Source: Amycolatopsis pithecellobii (GTDB taxonomy: Bacteria > Actinomycetota > Actinomycetes > Mycobacteriales > Pseudonocardiaceae). Taken from it: a stretch of DNA of 64,000 bases. Every line of letters starts with the position of its first letter. Positions within the stretch are counted from its first letter, which is position 1. Shown here one piece after another: positions 55,791 to 64,000 of this stretch. The notes beneath the pieces were generated by a model, which was given only the letters and a program-made list of their open reading frames with translations, had not been told where the DNA came from and ran no database searches. The position numbers and the translations under genes were made by a program. The DNA is taken from contig NZ_WMBA01000009.1 in NCBI RefSeq assembly GCF_009707865.1, forward strand, positions 62,001-126,000, in the 5' to 3' direction.

Positions 55791-56993
55791 ATGGACACGA
55801 TGAGCATCGCGGTGGCGCGCCGGATCGCGCTGGCCGCACAGGGGTTCGCGGACGCCCGGCCCGAAGTGGTGACGCGGCGGCATCTCAAGCGGGTGCTGTC
55901 GCGGGTGCAGCTGATCCAGCTGGACTCGGTGAACGTCGCGGTGCGGGCGCACTACGCGCCGCTGTTCTCGCGGCTCGGCGCCTACGACCGCACCCTGATC
56001 GACGAGGCGGCGTGGACGCACAGCGCGCGCAAGCCGCGGATGCTGGTGGAGACGTGGGCGCACGAAGCCAGCCTGATCCCCGTCGAGGACTGGCCGCTGT
56101 TGCGCTCAGGCGCCAAGCGCCCCGGCTGGTGGCGCAACTACGCGCGGCTCGCGGACCAAACCCCCGGCCTGGTGGACGACATCCTCGCCGTTGTCAAGGA
56201 GCAGGGCCCGATCGGTGCGGGCGGGATCGAGCGCGAGGTCGCAGGGGAGTCGAAGCGCACGCCCGGACCGTGGTGGGACCGGTCGGAGGTGAAGAAGGTC
56301 TGCGAATGGCTTTTCGGCATGGGGCAGCTGACCACCGGGACGAGGCGGTCGTTCGAGCGGTTGTACGACCTGACCGAGCGGGTGGTCCCCGCGGAAATCC
56401 TGGCGCGCCAGGTGTCGCCGGAGGAGGGCGCGCGCGAGCTGATCGCCCGCTCGGCCGCGGCGCTCGGCGTGGCCACCGAACCGGATCTGCGCGACTACTA
56501 CCGCCTGGGCCCGGACGTCAGTCATCAGGCGGTCGCGGACCTGGTGGAGTCCGGCGTGCTGGAGCCCGTCCGGGTCCGCACCTGGCGGGCGCCGGCGTAC
56601 CGGTTCTCCGGCGCGCGGTCGCCACGCAAGGTCGCCGGACGGGCCCTGCTGTGCCCGTTCGACCCGCTGATCTGGGAGCGCGGGCGGACGGAGCGGCTGT
56701 TCGACTTCCGGTACCGCATCGAGATCTACGTGCCGGAGCCGAAGCGGGAGTACGGGTACTACGTCTTCCCGTTCCTGCTGGACGGTGAGCTGGTCGCGCG
56801 CGTGGACCTGAAATCCGACCGGGAAGCAGGCCTACTGCGGGTGCACGGCGCCTTCGGCGAACCGGACATCGACCGGCCGCGGGTGGCCGCGGAACTCGCC
56901 CGGGAGCTGCGCGTGATGGCGGAGTGGCTGAGCCTGGACGGCGTCGTGGCCGGGGAGCGAGGTGATCTGGCGGCGGCGCTGCGCAAGGCCTGA
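55791..56993 (+). CDS. YcaQ/AlkX-like winged-helix protein (putative DNA crosslink glycosylase)
   Basis: The 400-residue protein belongs to the winged-helix DNA-binding domain family that includes E. coli YcaQ (AlkX), a glycosylase that unhooks interstrand DNA crosslinks. Typical parts are LIQLDSVNVAVRAHYAPLFS (about 40-59), ARKPRMLVETWAHEASLIP (about 79-97), KRTPGPWWDRSEVKKVCEWL and CPFDPLIWERGRTERLFDF (about 287-305). Relatives protect antibiotic producers from alkylating products. The ATG is at 55791. Confidence 0.87.
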   Translation: MDTMSIAVARRIALAAQGFADARPEVVTRRHLKRVLSRVQLIQLDSVNVAVRAHYAPLFSRLGAYDRTLIDEAAWTHSARKPRMLVETWAHEASLIPVEDWPLLRSGAKRPGWWRNYARLADQTPGLVDDILAVVKEQGPIGAGGIEREVAGESKRTPGPWWDRSEVKKVCEWLFGMGQLTTGTRRSFERLYDLTERVVPAEILARQVSPEEGARELIARSAAALGVATEPDLRDYYRLGPDVSHQAVADLVESGVLEPVRVRTWRAPAYRFSGARSPRKVAGRALLCPFDPLIWERGRTERLFDFRYRIEIYVPEPKREYGYYVFPFLLDGELVARVDLKSDREAGLLRVHGAFGEPDIDRPRVAAELARELRVMAEWLSLDGVVAGERGDLAAALRKA

Positions 56994-57113
56994 GGCCGGG
57001 GACTTTCGTGCGGAACAGGGTCGCGATCGGGCAGTCGTGCCGGGCGTCCGGGCCGGCCGCGACGAGACTGCTGCCGCAAGCGTGAACGCGCTTGCGGAAG
57101 GAGGAGATCCGAA

Positions 57114-57404
57114 ATGAACTCCGCACAACTGACGCGCCGCAGGATCCGGGTTGTGGCCGGTTCCGTGCTCGCCGGGGCGCTCGCCGCGACGAGCCTGGGC
57201 CTGGGCTTGGTACCCGCCACGCTGGCGGGCCAGGGCCCTGGCGTGCTACTGGGTGCTGGTCTGCCTGGGGGCAATTTCCGCGTCGACGGGCTGCCGCCGG
57301 GGAATTTCCGCGTCGACGGGCTGCCGGCGGGCAATGAGCGGGCGGTTGCGATCGGCACGGTCAGTCCGCTGTCGATCAACCCCACGCCGGGCCGTACGGG
57401 CTGA
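57114..57404 (+). CDS. Small secreted repeat peptide
   Basis: The 96-residue protein has a strong AAGGAGGAG ribosome-binding site, a basic N-terminus (QLTRRRIRVVAG) and a hydrophobic signal segment (SVLAGALAATSLGLGLVPAT). The mature part contains a perfect ten-residue tandem repeat, GNFRVDGLPP GNFRVDGLPA, encoded by two nearly identical 30-bp DNA units (57270-57329). No known domain. It stands alone, in the same direction as the YcaQ-like gene upstream, and is followed by the second copy of the 106-bp dispersed repeat. Confidence 0.7.
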   Translation: MNSAQLTRRRIRVVAGSVLAGALAATSLGLGLVPATLAGQGPGVLLGAGLPGGNFRVDGLPPGNFRVDGLPAGNERAVAIGTVSPLSINPTPGRTG

Positions 57405-57467
57405 ACGAACGATGCGGGGGACGCCCGGCCAGGCGTCCCCCGCATCCCCCGGAAACGTATGCCGATA

Positions 57468-57573
57468 CACCACGTCGGCGCTGTCCTCGCGAGGAACCAC
57501 CTGAGAATTCGGCAGCAGCGTGTCAGTTGACGGCCCACAGCAAGCGGCTCCGCCGCTTATGAAACACAAGCTA
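57468..57573. repeat. Dispersed 106-bp repeat, copy 2
   Basis: It matches 52604-52709 with six substitutions and no gaps. As in copy 1, the last three bases are the TAG stop of a minus-strand gene, here the DUF4097 gene, and the internal hairpin lies just beyond that stop. Confidence 0.9.
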
Positions 57574-58476
57574 TTCGGTCGCGCGGGTGATCACGGCCGC
57601 GCCCATCCCCGTGCGGGCGCGGACTTTCAACGGAACGTCGCCTTCCGGCTGCTCCATACCGACCTCCAGCTCGCTGGACACCTTCCCGGAGCCGGACGAC
57701 AGGTCGACCTCCGCGGCCACCCCTGGCCGCACCCCGACGCGGATTTCGCCGGAGCCGGTGATCAGCTCGAGTGAGCCGTCCGCCGCGCCGGCCACGGACA
57801 GGTCGCCGCTGCCACTGCGGGCCATGATCTCGCCCGACGCGGCGCCGACCCACACGTTCCCGGTTCCCGTCACCACCGTCGCCGAACCGGACAGTGACGC
57901 CACCTCGACGCTCCCGCTGCCGGTCCGCAGCTGCAACCCGGCGAGCGTCGGCCCGAGCTGGATCCCGCCGGACCCGGTGCGCACGATCGCCGCCCCCTCG
58001 GTCTGGTCCAGCTTCACCTCGCCGGCTCCGGTCAGCACATCGGCCCGTCCGGACGTGCCGGTGACCGTCACGTCCGCCGACCCGGCGCGGATCTCCAGCG
58101 ACGAGCCGGCCGGTGCCCGTACCTTCACCGCGATCGGAGTGTTCCGCAGTGGCAACGCTTTCGGCGCCCGCACGACGAGCCGCTTGCCGGTCAGCTCGAT
58201 ACGCGTCTGCTCCACCGCCTCGGCCGGCGTTCCGCGCAGCTCCCCGCCGAACTGGTCACCGAACCGCTCGTTCACCCAGTTCAGCAGGGTCGTCACGCCC
58301 TGCGCCCACGGCTCGCCGGCCTGCGGCGCATGCCGCAGCTCCACGAACGTCTCGCCCTCCTCGGCGGTCAGCTCGATCTCGATCTTCCCGAGCGTGACAC
58401 TGACGTCGAGATCGAGCGGCCCTTCCGCGGCGAACGTCTCGGTGCGAATGACGTCTTCCGCCTGTGCTCCGGTCAC
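57571..58476 (-). CDS. DUF4097 beta-helical repeat protein
   Basis: The 301-residue protein begins with a small domain (DVIRTETFAAEGPLDLDVSV) and then a run of short beta-strand repeats of the form GSGSVEVASLSGSATVVTGT, typical of DUF4097 beta-helices. It has no signal peptide. The gene follows the ribbon-helix-helix gene on the same strand with two bases between them, a pair frequently seen in actinobacteria. Function is unknown; regulatory or adhesin-like roles have been suggested for the family. Its stop lies in the 106-bp repeat. Confidence 0.82.
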   Translation of the reverse strand: MTGAQAEDVIRTETFAAEGPLDLDVSVTLGKIEIELTAEEGETFVELRHAPQAGEPWAQGVTTLLNWVNERFGDQFGGELRGTPAEAVEQTRIELTGKRLVVRAPKALPLRNTPIAVKVRAPAGSSLEIRAGSADVTVTGTSGRADVLTGAGEVKLDQTEGAAIVRTGSGGIQLGPTLAGLQLRTGSGSVEVASLSGSATVVTGTGNVWVGAASGEIMARSGSGDLSVAGAADGSLELITGSGEIRVGVRPGVAAEVDLSSGSGKVSSELEVGMEQPEGDVPLKVRARTGMGAAVITRATE

Positions 58477-58478
58477 GA

Positions 58479-58991
58479 TTATCCCTTCACCCAGCCGTGC
58501 AAGTGCGAGGCGGTCTGCCTACCCGGCTTGCTCTTGCGCTCGCCCTGCGGGAGTCCGGCGCCGTGCAGCGCGCCCTGGACCGCCTGCGAGATGAACGTGT
58601 TGAGCGAGACCCCCTGTGCGGCCGCGGCCTGCTCGGCCTGCCCCTTGATCTGCTCCACCATGCGCAGCGTCATGCGCGCGATGTTGTCGCTGCCCTCGCC
58701 CGGTGCGGGTGGGGGCGGCGGAGGTGGCGGGGCGGTCTCTTCGCCCGAGCCGGCGCCGGTGACCACGACGCGCACGTCGCGGCCGTCGAGACGCACCTCG
58801 ACGACATGGTCGGGCAGTTGCGTGGTGACTTCGGCGGCGAGGTCGGCGAGCGCGTTCATCAGCGCCAGCCGGACCGCCGGTTCCAGCGCTGCCGAGAGCA
58901 CCGCCGCCGCCCGCCGGGTCTGCTCGTCCCCTGCGGACGCCGTCGCGGTCAGGTCCTCACGGAGGCCGGCGATGTACGGCGACAAATCCAT
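58479..58991 (-). CDS. HicB-like ribbon-helix-helix protein
   Basis: The 170-residue protein has an N-terminal alpha/beta part (ALEPAVRLALMNALADLAAE, then VVEVRLDGRDVRVVVTGAG), a proline-rich linker (nine consecutive prolines) and a C-terminal ribbon-helix-helix segment (ARMTLRMVEQIKGQAEQAAA, then VSLNTFISQAVQGAL). It resembles HicB-type antitoxin regulators without a HicA toxin nearby. It probably autoregulates the two-gene operon with DUF4097. The ATG is at 58991. Confidence 0.78.
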   Translation of the reverse strand: MDLSPYIAGLREDLTATASAGDEQTRRAAAVLSAALEPAVRLALMNALADLAAEVTTQLPDHVVEVRLDGRDVRVVVTGAGSGEETAPPPPPPPPAPGEGSDNIARMTLRMVEQIKGQAEQAAAAQGVSLNTFISQAVQGALHGAGLPQGERKSKPGRQTASHLHGWVKG

Positions 58992-59106
58992 GACACCACT
59001 ATGACGTCACAGATGGTGTCAGTCAAGGTGTCACGTGGCGTCGTCCCGGAACTGTCGTCCCCGCCGGTTACGCTGCGAGAGCCGAACGAGGGGAAGGAGT
59101 GCGAAC

Positions 59107-59859
59107 GTGGCAGAGACCGTTTCGCCGAAGGTGCAGTTGATCGCGAAGACCGAGTTCTTCCCGCCGGACGACGTGCCGTGGTCCACCGATGCCGACGGCG
59201 GCCAGGCGCTGGCCGAGTTCGCCGGCCGCGCGTGCTACCAGTCGTGGAAGAAGCCCAACCCGAAGACGGCGACCAACGCCGGCTACATCGACCACATCAT
59301 CGAGGTTGGGCACCTGTCGGTGCTCGAGCACGGCACGGTCACCTTCTACATCACCGGGATCTCCCGCTCGCTCACCCACGAGCTGATCCGCCACCGGCAT
59401 TTCTCCTACTCGCAGCTTTCCCAGCGCTACGTCCCCGAGCGCGACGCCGCCTTCGTCGAGCCCGACGTGATCGCCGACGACCCGGTGCTGCACGAGAAGT
59501 TCCTCGCCGCCGCGCAGAAGAGCGTCGAGGCCTACAACGAGCTGCTCGCCGGCCTGGAGGAGAAGTTCGCCGACGCGCCGAGCGCCACCTTGCGCCGCAA
59601 ACAGGCCCGGCAGGCGGCGCGGTCGGTGCTGCCGAACGCCACCGAGACCCGCATCGTCGTCACCGGTAACTACCGCGCGTGGCGGCATTTCATCGCGATG
59701 CGCGCGACCGAGCACGCCGACGTCGAGATCCGCGCGCTGGCCGTGGAATGCTTGCGGCAGCTGCAAAAGGCCGCCGGGAACGTGTTCGCGGACTTCACCA
59801 TCTCGACCCTGCCGGACGGCACGGAGGTCGCCTCCAGCCCCAAGGTTCTCGAAGGGTGA
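59107..59859 (+). CDS. thyX: Flavin-dependent thymidylate synthase ThyX
   Basis: The 250-residue enzyme makes dTMP from dUMP using FAD and methylene-tetrahydrofolate. The ThyX signature [11 protein letters not shown] is at 95-105, and [20 protein letters not shown] near 178-197 carries the conserved C-terminal catalytic arginines. GTG 59107 follows AAGGAG. It is the start of the thyX-dapA region of actinobacteria. The next gene overlaps its stop by four bases. Confidence 0.96.
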   Translation: MAETVSPKVQLIAKTEFFPPDDVPWSTDADGGQALAEFAGRACYQSWKKPNPKTATNAGYIDHIIEVGHLSVLEHGTVTFYITGISRSLTHELIRHRHFSYSQLSQRYVPERDAAFVEPDVIADDPVLHEKFLAAAQKSVEAYNELLAGLEEKFADAPSATLRRKQARQAARSVLPNATETRIVVTGNYRAWRHFIAMRATEHADVEIRALAVECLRQLQKAAGNVFADFTISTLPDGTEVASSPKVLEG

Positions 59860-60254
59860 AGCGGCTTGCGATCGACGTCGAGCCCGCGGAGTACGCGGTC
59901 GCCCGCCTCGCCGCGGACGCCCCGGTGCCCACCGGCCTGCTGGCGCCCGACGGGGACGGTCTGGTCTCGGTGACCCGGACCGGCGGCGAGCTGTCGGTGA
60001 TCTGCGCCGCCGCGGACGCACCGGAGGGTGCGCGGGTGGAGGCCGGCTGGCGCCTGCTGACCGTGCGGGGCCCGCTCGCCTTCACCCTGACCGGCGTCAT
60101 CGCGGCGCTGGCGAACGAGCTCGCCTCGGCCGGGATAGCCCTGGTCACGCTCTCCACCTTCGACACCGACCACGTGCTGGTTAAGCAGCGGGACCTGACG
60201 CGTGCCGTGGAGGCCCTCACCGCGGCCGGCCACGAGGTGCACCTGCCTGCGTAA
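59856..60254 (+). CDS. ACT-domain protein (CASTOR-like)
   Basis: The 132-residue protein appears to contain two ACT-like folds. The second is clear: [20 protein letters not shown], then [20 protein letters not shown]. It has the pattern of the small ACT proteins that bind amino acids. The GTG overlaps the thyX stop (GTGA), so translation is coupled. A role in sensing lysine or a related metabolite is possible because of the neighbouring genes, but not shown. Confidence 0.8.
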   Translation: MKRLAIDVEPAEYAVARLAADAPVPTGLLAPDGDGLVSVTRTGGELSVICAAADAPEGARVEAGWRLLTVRGPLAFTLTGVIAALANELASAGIALVTLSTFDTDHVLVKQRDLTRAVEALTAAGHEVHLPA

Positions 60255-60274
60255 CCTCCATCTCAGCGTGCTTG

Positions 60275-60310
60275 AACTTTGAAGTTCGGGGTACCTAAAC
60301 TTCAAGTTTG
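60275..60310 (+). promoter_or_regulatory. Two tandem palindromes upstream of mntH
   Basis: GAACTTTGAAGTTC (60275-60288) and AAACTTCAAGTTT (60298-60310) are perfect palindromes of nearly the same sequence, with centres about two helical turns apart, 20-55 bp before the mntH start. They are likely binding sites for one dimeric repressor, most simply a manganese- or iron-responsive MntR/DtxR-type protein. The regulator itself is not in this window. Confidence 0.7.
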
Positions 60311-60329
60311 GGCGACGAGGGGTGCGGGC

Positions 60330-61568
60330 ATGGCGCTGACGGAAACGGTCCGGCCGCGACTGGCGCGGATGCGGGCCGGGTCGATGCTGCTGGGGCCGGC
60401 GTTCGTCGCGGCCATCGCGTATGTCGACCCCGGCAACGTCGCGTCGAACATCAGCGCCGGCGCGCAGTTCGGCTACCTGCTGGTCTGGGTGATCGTCGCG
60501 GCGAACCTGATGGCCGCGGTCGTGCAGTACCTGTCGGCGAAACTGGGCCTGGTCACCGGGATGTCCTTGCCCGAGGCGGTGCGCGAGCGGACGCCGCGCG
60601 CGGGCAGGCTCGCCTACTGGGCACAGGCCGAACTGGTCGCCATCGCCACCGACCTGGCCGAGGTCGTCGGCGGGGCGATCGCGCTGAACCTGCTGTTCCG
60701 GCTGCCGTTGCTGGCCGGCGGGGTGATCACCGGCGTGGTGTCGATGGGCCTGCTGCTGGTGCAGGACCGGCGCGGCCAACGCCCGTTCGAGCGGGTCGTC
60801 ACGGGGCTGCTGGCCGTCATCGCGATCGGCTTCCTGGCCAGCGTGTTCGTCGAACCGCCGTCCGGGCCCGGGGTGCTCGGCGGTCTGGTGCCGCGATTCG
60901 ACGGTGCGGAGAGCGTGCTGATCGCGGCGGCGATGCTGGGCGCGACCGTCATGCCGCACGCGGTGTACCTGCATTCGGGGCTGGCCCGTGACCGCCACGG
61001 CCATCCGTCCGGACGGCTGCTCGCCCGGCTGCTGCGGGTGACCCGGTTCGACGTCGGCCTCGCGATGTTGCTGGCCGGCGCGGTGAACCTGTCCATGGTG
61101 CTGCTCGCTGCCACGGTGCTGCGCGGGCAGACGGGCGTCGACTCGATCGCGGGCGCGCACACCGCGATCGGCGAGCTGCTCGGTGGTGGGATCGCGCTGC
61201 TGTTCGCCGTCGGGCTGCTCGCCTCGGGGCTCGCGTCCACCTCGGTCGGTGCGTATGCCGGCGCGATGATCATGCAAGGCTTGCTGCGCAAGCGAATTCC
61301 GTTGCTGCTGCGGCGGTTGATCACGCTCACGCCGGCGATCCTGGTGCTCGCCGCCGGGGCGGACCCGTCGCGCGCGCTCGTGGTCTCGCAGGTGGTGCTG
61401 TCGTTCGGGATCCCGTTCGCGCTGGTGCCACTGGTGCGCATCACCAGCGACCGGGCGGTGATGGGCGAGCATGCCAACCATCGGATCACCGCGGCCGCCG
61501 CCTGGGGCATCGCCGGCGTCATCATCGTGCTGAATCTCGTGCTGATCTACCTGACCTTCGCCCGCTGA
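60330..61568 (+). CDS. mntH: Nramp-family divalent metal transporter MntH
   Basis: The 412-residue proton-coupled manganese/iron importer has about eleven membrane segments. The first-helix motif is DPGN (in YVDPGNVASNISAGAQFGYL, about 29-48), and the sixth-helix motif appears as ATVMPHAVYLHSG (about 205-217). ATG 60330 is preceded by GAGGGG and lies just after two operator palindromes. It separates thyX and the ACT gene from the kinase and dapA. Length and motifs are complete. Confidence 0.94.
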   Translation: MALTETVRPRLARMRAGSMLLGPAFVAAIAYVDPGNVASNISAGAQFGYLLVWVIVAANLMAAVVQYLSAKLGLVTGMSLPEAVRERTPRAGRLAYWAQAELVAIATDLAEVVGGAIALNLLFRLPLLAGGVITGVVSMGLLLVQDRRGQRPFERVVTGLLAVIAIGFLASVFVEPPSGPGVLGGLVPRFDGAESVLIAAAMLGATVMPHAVYLHSGLARDRHGHPSGRLLARLLRVTRFDVGLAMLLAGAVNLSMVLLAATVLRGQTGVDSIAGAHTAIGELLGGGIALLFAVGLLASGLASTSVGAYAGAMIMQGLLRKRIPLLLRRLITLTPAILVLAAGADPSRALVVSQVVLSFGIPFALVPLVRITSDRAVMGEHANHRITAAAAWGIAGVIIVLNLVLIYLTFAR

Positions 61569-61642
61569 GGCGGGGAACCGGCGTCGCGCCGGGCGGGTCG
61601 GAATAGCATCTCGCTGTCCGACCCCGGAGAAAGGCCGCGTAC

Positions 61643-63085
61643 GTGACCAACGAGCAGCTGACCCAGGCGACTCAGCCGGCACCCCGCGTGATCGCCGGAA
61701 GGTACGTGCTGCTGGGTGAGCTCGGACGGGGCGGCATGGGCATCGTGTGGCGCGCGGAGGACCAGGTCATCGGGCGCCGGGTCGCGATCAAGGAGCTGCG
61801 GCTGGCGTCGGGTGCCGAGGACACCGTGCACAGCGAACGTGTACTGCGTGAGGTCCGCACCGGCGGCAGGCTCAACGATCCGGCCGTGGTCACGGTCTAC
61901 GACGTGGTCTCCGAGTTCGGCGCCACGTACATCGTGATGGAGCTCGTCGAGGCGCCGACGCTCGCGGAGCTGGTGAGCCGGCACGGTCCGCTGCCGCCGA
62001 CGCAGGTCGCGTCGATCGCGCAGCAGGTGCTCACCGCGCTGCAGGCCGCGCACGACGCCGGGATCGTGCACCGCGATGTCAAGCCCAGCAACATCATGGT
62101 CGCGCCGAACGGCCGGGTGAAGCTCACCGACTTCGGGATCGCGCAGACGGCGGACGATCCGCGGCTGACCGTCAGCGGAACCATCATCGGTTCGCCCGCT
62201 TTCATGGCTCCCGAGCGGGTCGCGGGCAAGGAGGCCGTGCCCGCGTCGGACTTGTGGTCGCTGGGCGTGACGCTGTTCTACGCGGTCGAGGGCACGCTGG
62301 CGTTCGAGCGCCCCACCACCGCGGCGACCCTGCACGCGATCATGAACGAGGTGCCGTACCTGTCGCGGACCCAGGGCCCGCTGGCCTCGGTGATCATGGG
62401 CATGCTGATCGCCAGCCCGGAGGCCCGGATCTCCTCCACCCAGGCGCAGCACCTGCTCACGATGGCCGCGAACGCCCATACCCCGCCCGCCGCCTGGCCG
62501 GCACCGACTCGGGTCGCCGCCGAGCCCGCCAGGACGCGCACTCCGCTGTGGATCGCGGTGTCGGTGGCGGCCGCGGTCGCTTTGCTGGTCGGCGGTTTCC
62601 TCGCCGGGGCACAGTGGGCGCGGCCGGTCATCGATCCGGCGCTGCGCCCGACGCTCACCTACGGCGCGGGCGGGGACCTGCCGGACTTCCAGCTCGGCAG
62701 CTACCCGTGTGTCACGGTCGTCGTGCAGGGCCAGCAGAGCATTCCCAACGACTCCTGGGTGACCTGCGCCGATCTGCACTACGCGGAGTTCTTCGACAGC
62801 GCCACGGCTTACGACGGCAGCGGTTCCGACGCGGTGGAGGCGGCGTACCCGTCGAACCTGCGGGCCTGGGCCGAGACGCGGTGTGCGATGACGTTCCATT
62901 CGAACGCGATCCCGGACCAGGTCAGGGAAAGCTTCGTCTACCGGGCGCTCATCCCGTCCCCGCAGGCCTGGCGGACCCAGAAGGACGACCAGTACGCGAC
63001 CGCGCCCATCCGCAAGGTCTACTGCATGCTCGCCAAGGCCGACGGCTCGGCGTGGACGGGGCAGACCGCGGGCGAGCTGAAATAG
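61643..63085 (+). CDS. Membrane-anchored serine/threonine protein kinase (Pkn-like)
   Basis: The 480-residue protein has an N-terminal kinase domain (about 20-275): glycine loop GELGRGGMG (25-33), lysine K50 in VAIKEL, the catalytic loop HRDVKPSNIM (about 143-152), DFGIAQ (about 161-166) and APERVAGKEAV. A single membrane helix at about 305-325 (WIAVSVAAAVALLVGGFLAG) is followed by an extracellular domain of about 155 residues with cysteines in YPCV and VTCAD. It has no PASTA repeats, so the signal sensed is unknown. The GTG start is at 61643. Confidence 0.92.
   Translation: MTNEQLTQATQPAPRVIAGRYVLLGELGRGGMGIVWRAEDQVIGRRVAIKELRLASGAEDTVHSERVLREVRTGGRLNDPAVVTVYDVVSEFGATYIVMELVEAPTLAELVSRHGPLPPTQVASIAQQVLTALQAAHDAGIVHRDVKPSNIMVAPNGRVKLTDFGIAQTADDPRLTVSGTIIGSPAFMAPERVAGKEAVPASDLWSLGVTLFYAVEGTLAFERPTTAATLHAIMNEVPYLSRTQGPLASVIMGMLIASPEARISSTQAQHLLTMAANAHTPPAAWPAPTRVAAEPARTRTPLWIAVSVAAAVALLVGGFLAGAQWARPVIDPALRPTLTYGAGGDLPDFQLGSYPCVTVVVQGQQSIPNDSWVTCADLHYAEFFDSATAYDGSGSDAVEAAYPSNLRAWAETRCAMTFHSNAIPDQVRESFVYRALIPSPQAWRTQKDDQYATAPIRKVYCMLAKADGSAWTGQTAGELK

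Positions 63086-64000
<915 letters not shown>

Noticed and set aside
58479-58991. A complete HicAB toxin-antitoxin system
   Set aside because: Only the HicB-like ribbon-helix-helix partner is present; the adjacent DUF4097 protein is not a HicA-type toxin.
59670-61682. A 670-codon minus-strand open frame opposite thyX, the ACT gene and mntH
   Set aside because: It is low-complexity, rich in R, H, Q and D, and antisense to clear genes; there is no ribosome-binding site.

Overview
This is a high-GC, gene-dense chromosomal segment from an actinomycete. The order rimP-nusA-ylxR-infB-ylxP-rbfA-DHH phosphoesterase-MATE-truB-ribF-rpsO-pnp-pitrilysin-dapB-thyX-dapA, the WhiB-like protein, the DUF2637 and FtsK-type conjugation proteins and the frequent GTG starts point to Pseudonocardiaceae, most likely an Amycolatopsis-like organism. 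That placement is inference from gene content; no database was searched.

Layout. (1) 1-3.6 kb: chromosomal accessory genes (a PobA-like flavin hydroxylase cut by the window edge, an AraC regulator, a siderophore-interacting protein with a doubtful 5' end, a luciferase-like monooxygenase, a small hypothetical). (2) 3.8-6.83 kb: wreck of an integrative conjugative element. A TraG-like ATPase and a DUF2637 protein are fused head to head with both 5' ends missing, followed by an intact excisionase gene and an integrase with a nonsense codon, a frameshift and a catalytic deletion. (3) 6.96-26.97 kb: an integrated island bounded by a perfect 45-bp direct repeat whose right copy is the 3' half of a tRNA-CAT gene (26927-27000, minus). 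A third, decayed att copy at about 13.46 kb divides it. Left of that copy lies a complete type I restriction-modification operon (hsdM-hsdS-hsdR). Right of it lies an actinomycete integrative conjugative element (AICE): AlbA_2/Schlafen-like protein, frameshifted XRE-TPR regulator, zinc-motif protein, GntR regulator, two tandem paralogous small proteins, FtsK-type transfer ATPase, DUF2637 protein, membrane protein, WhiB, excisionase-like protein, XRE regulator, second (intact) XRE-TPR regulator, Nudix hydrolase, a frameshifted HEPN/Apea-like gene and an intact tyrosine integrase. No recognisable replication initiator is present. (4) 27.1-32.9 kb: metabolic and envelope genes (asparaginase, PPOX-family protein, phosphatase, rhomboid-like protein, class V aminotransferase, DUF4439 lipoprotein). 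(5) 33-64 kb: the conserved translation, RNA and lysine-biosynthesis block, with accessory transporters, a GT87 mannosyltransferase, a YcaQ-like protein, a DUF4097 pair, MntH and a Ser/Thr kinase, ending inside dapA.

The most unusual signals are the three-copy att organisation with shared integrase arm sites around the restriction system, the int-coupled HEPN gene, the tandem RQD/RLG small proteins, the two intergenic arrays built from one ~20-bp unit that reverses orientation midway, and a 106-bp dispersed repeat that supplies the stop codon of two unrelated genes.
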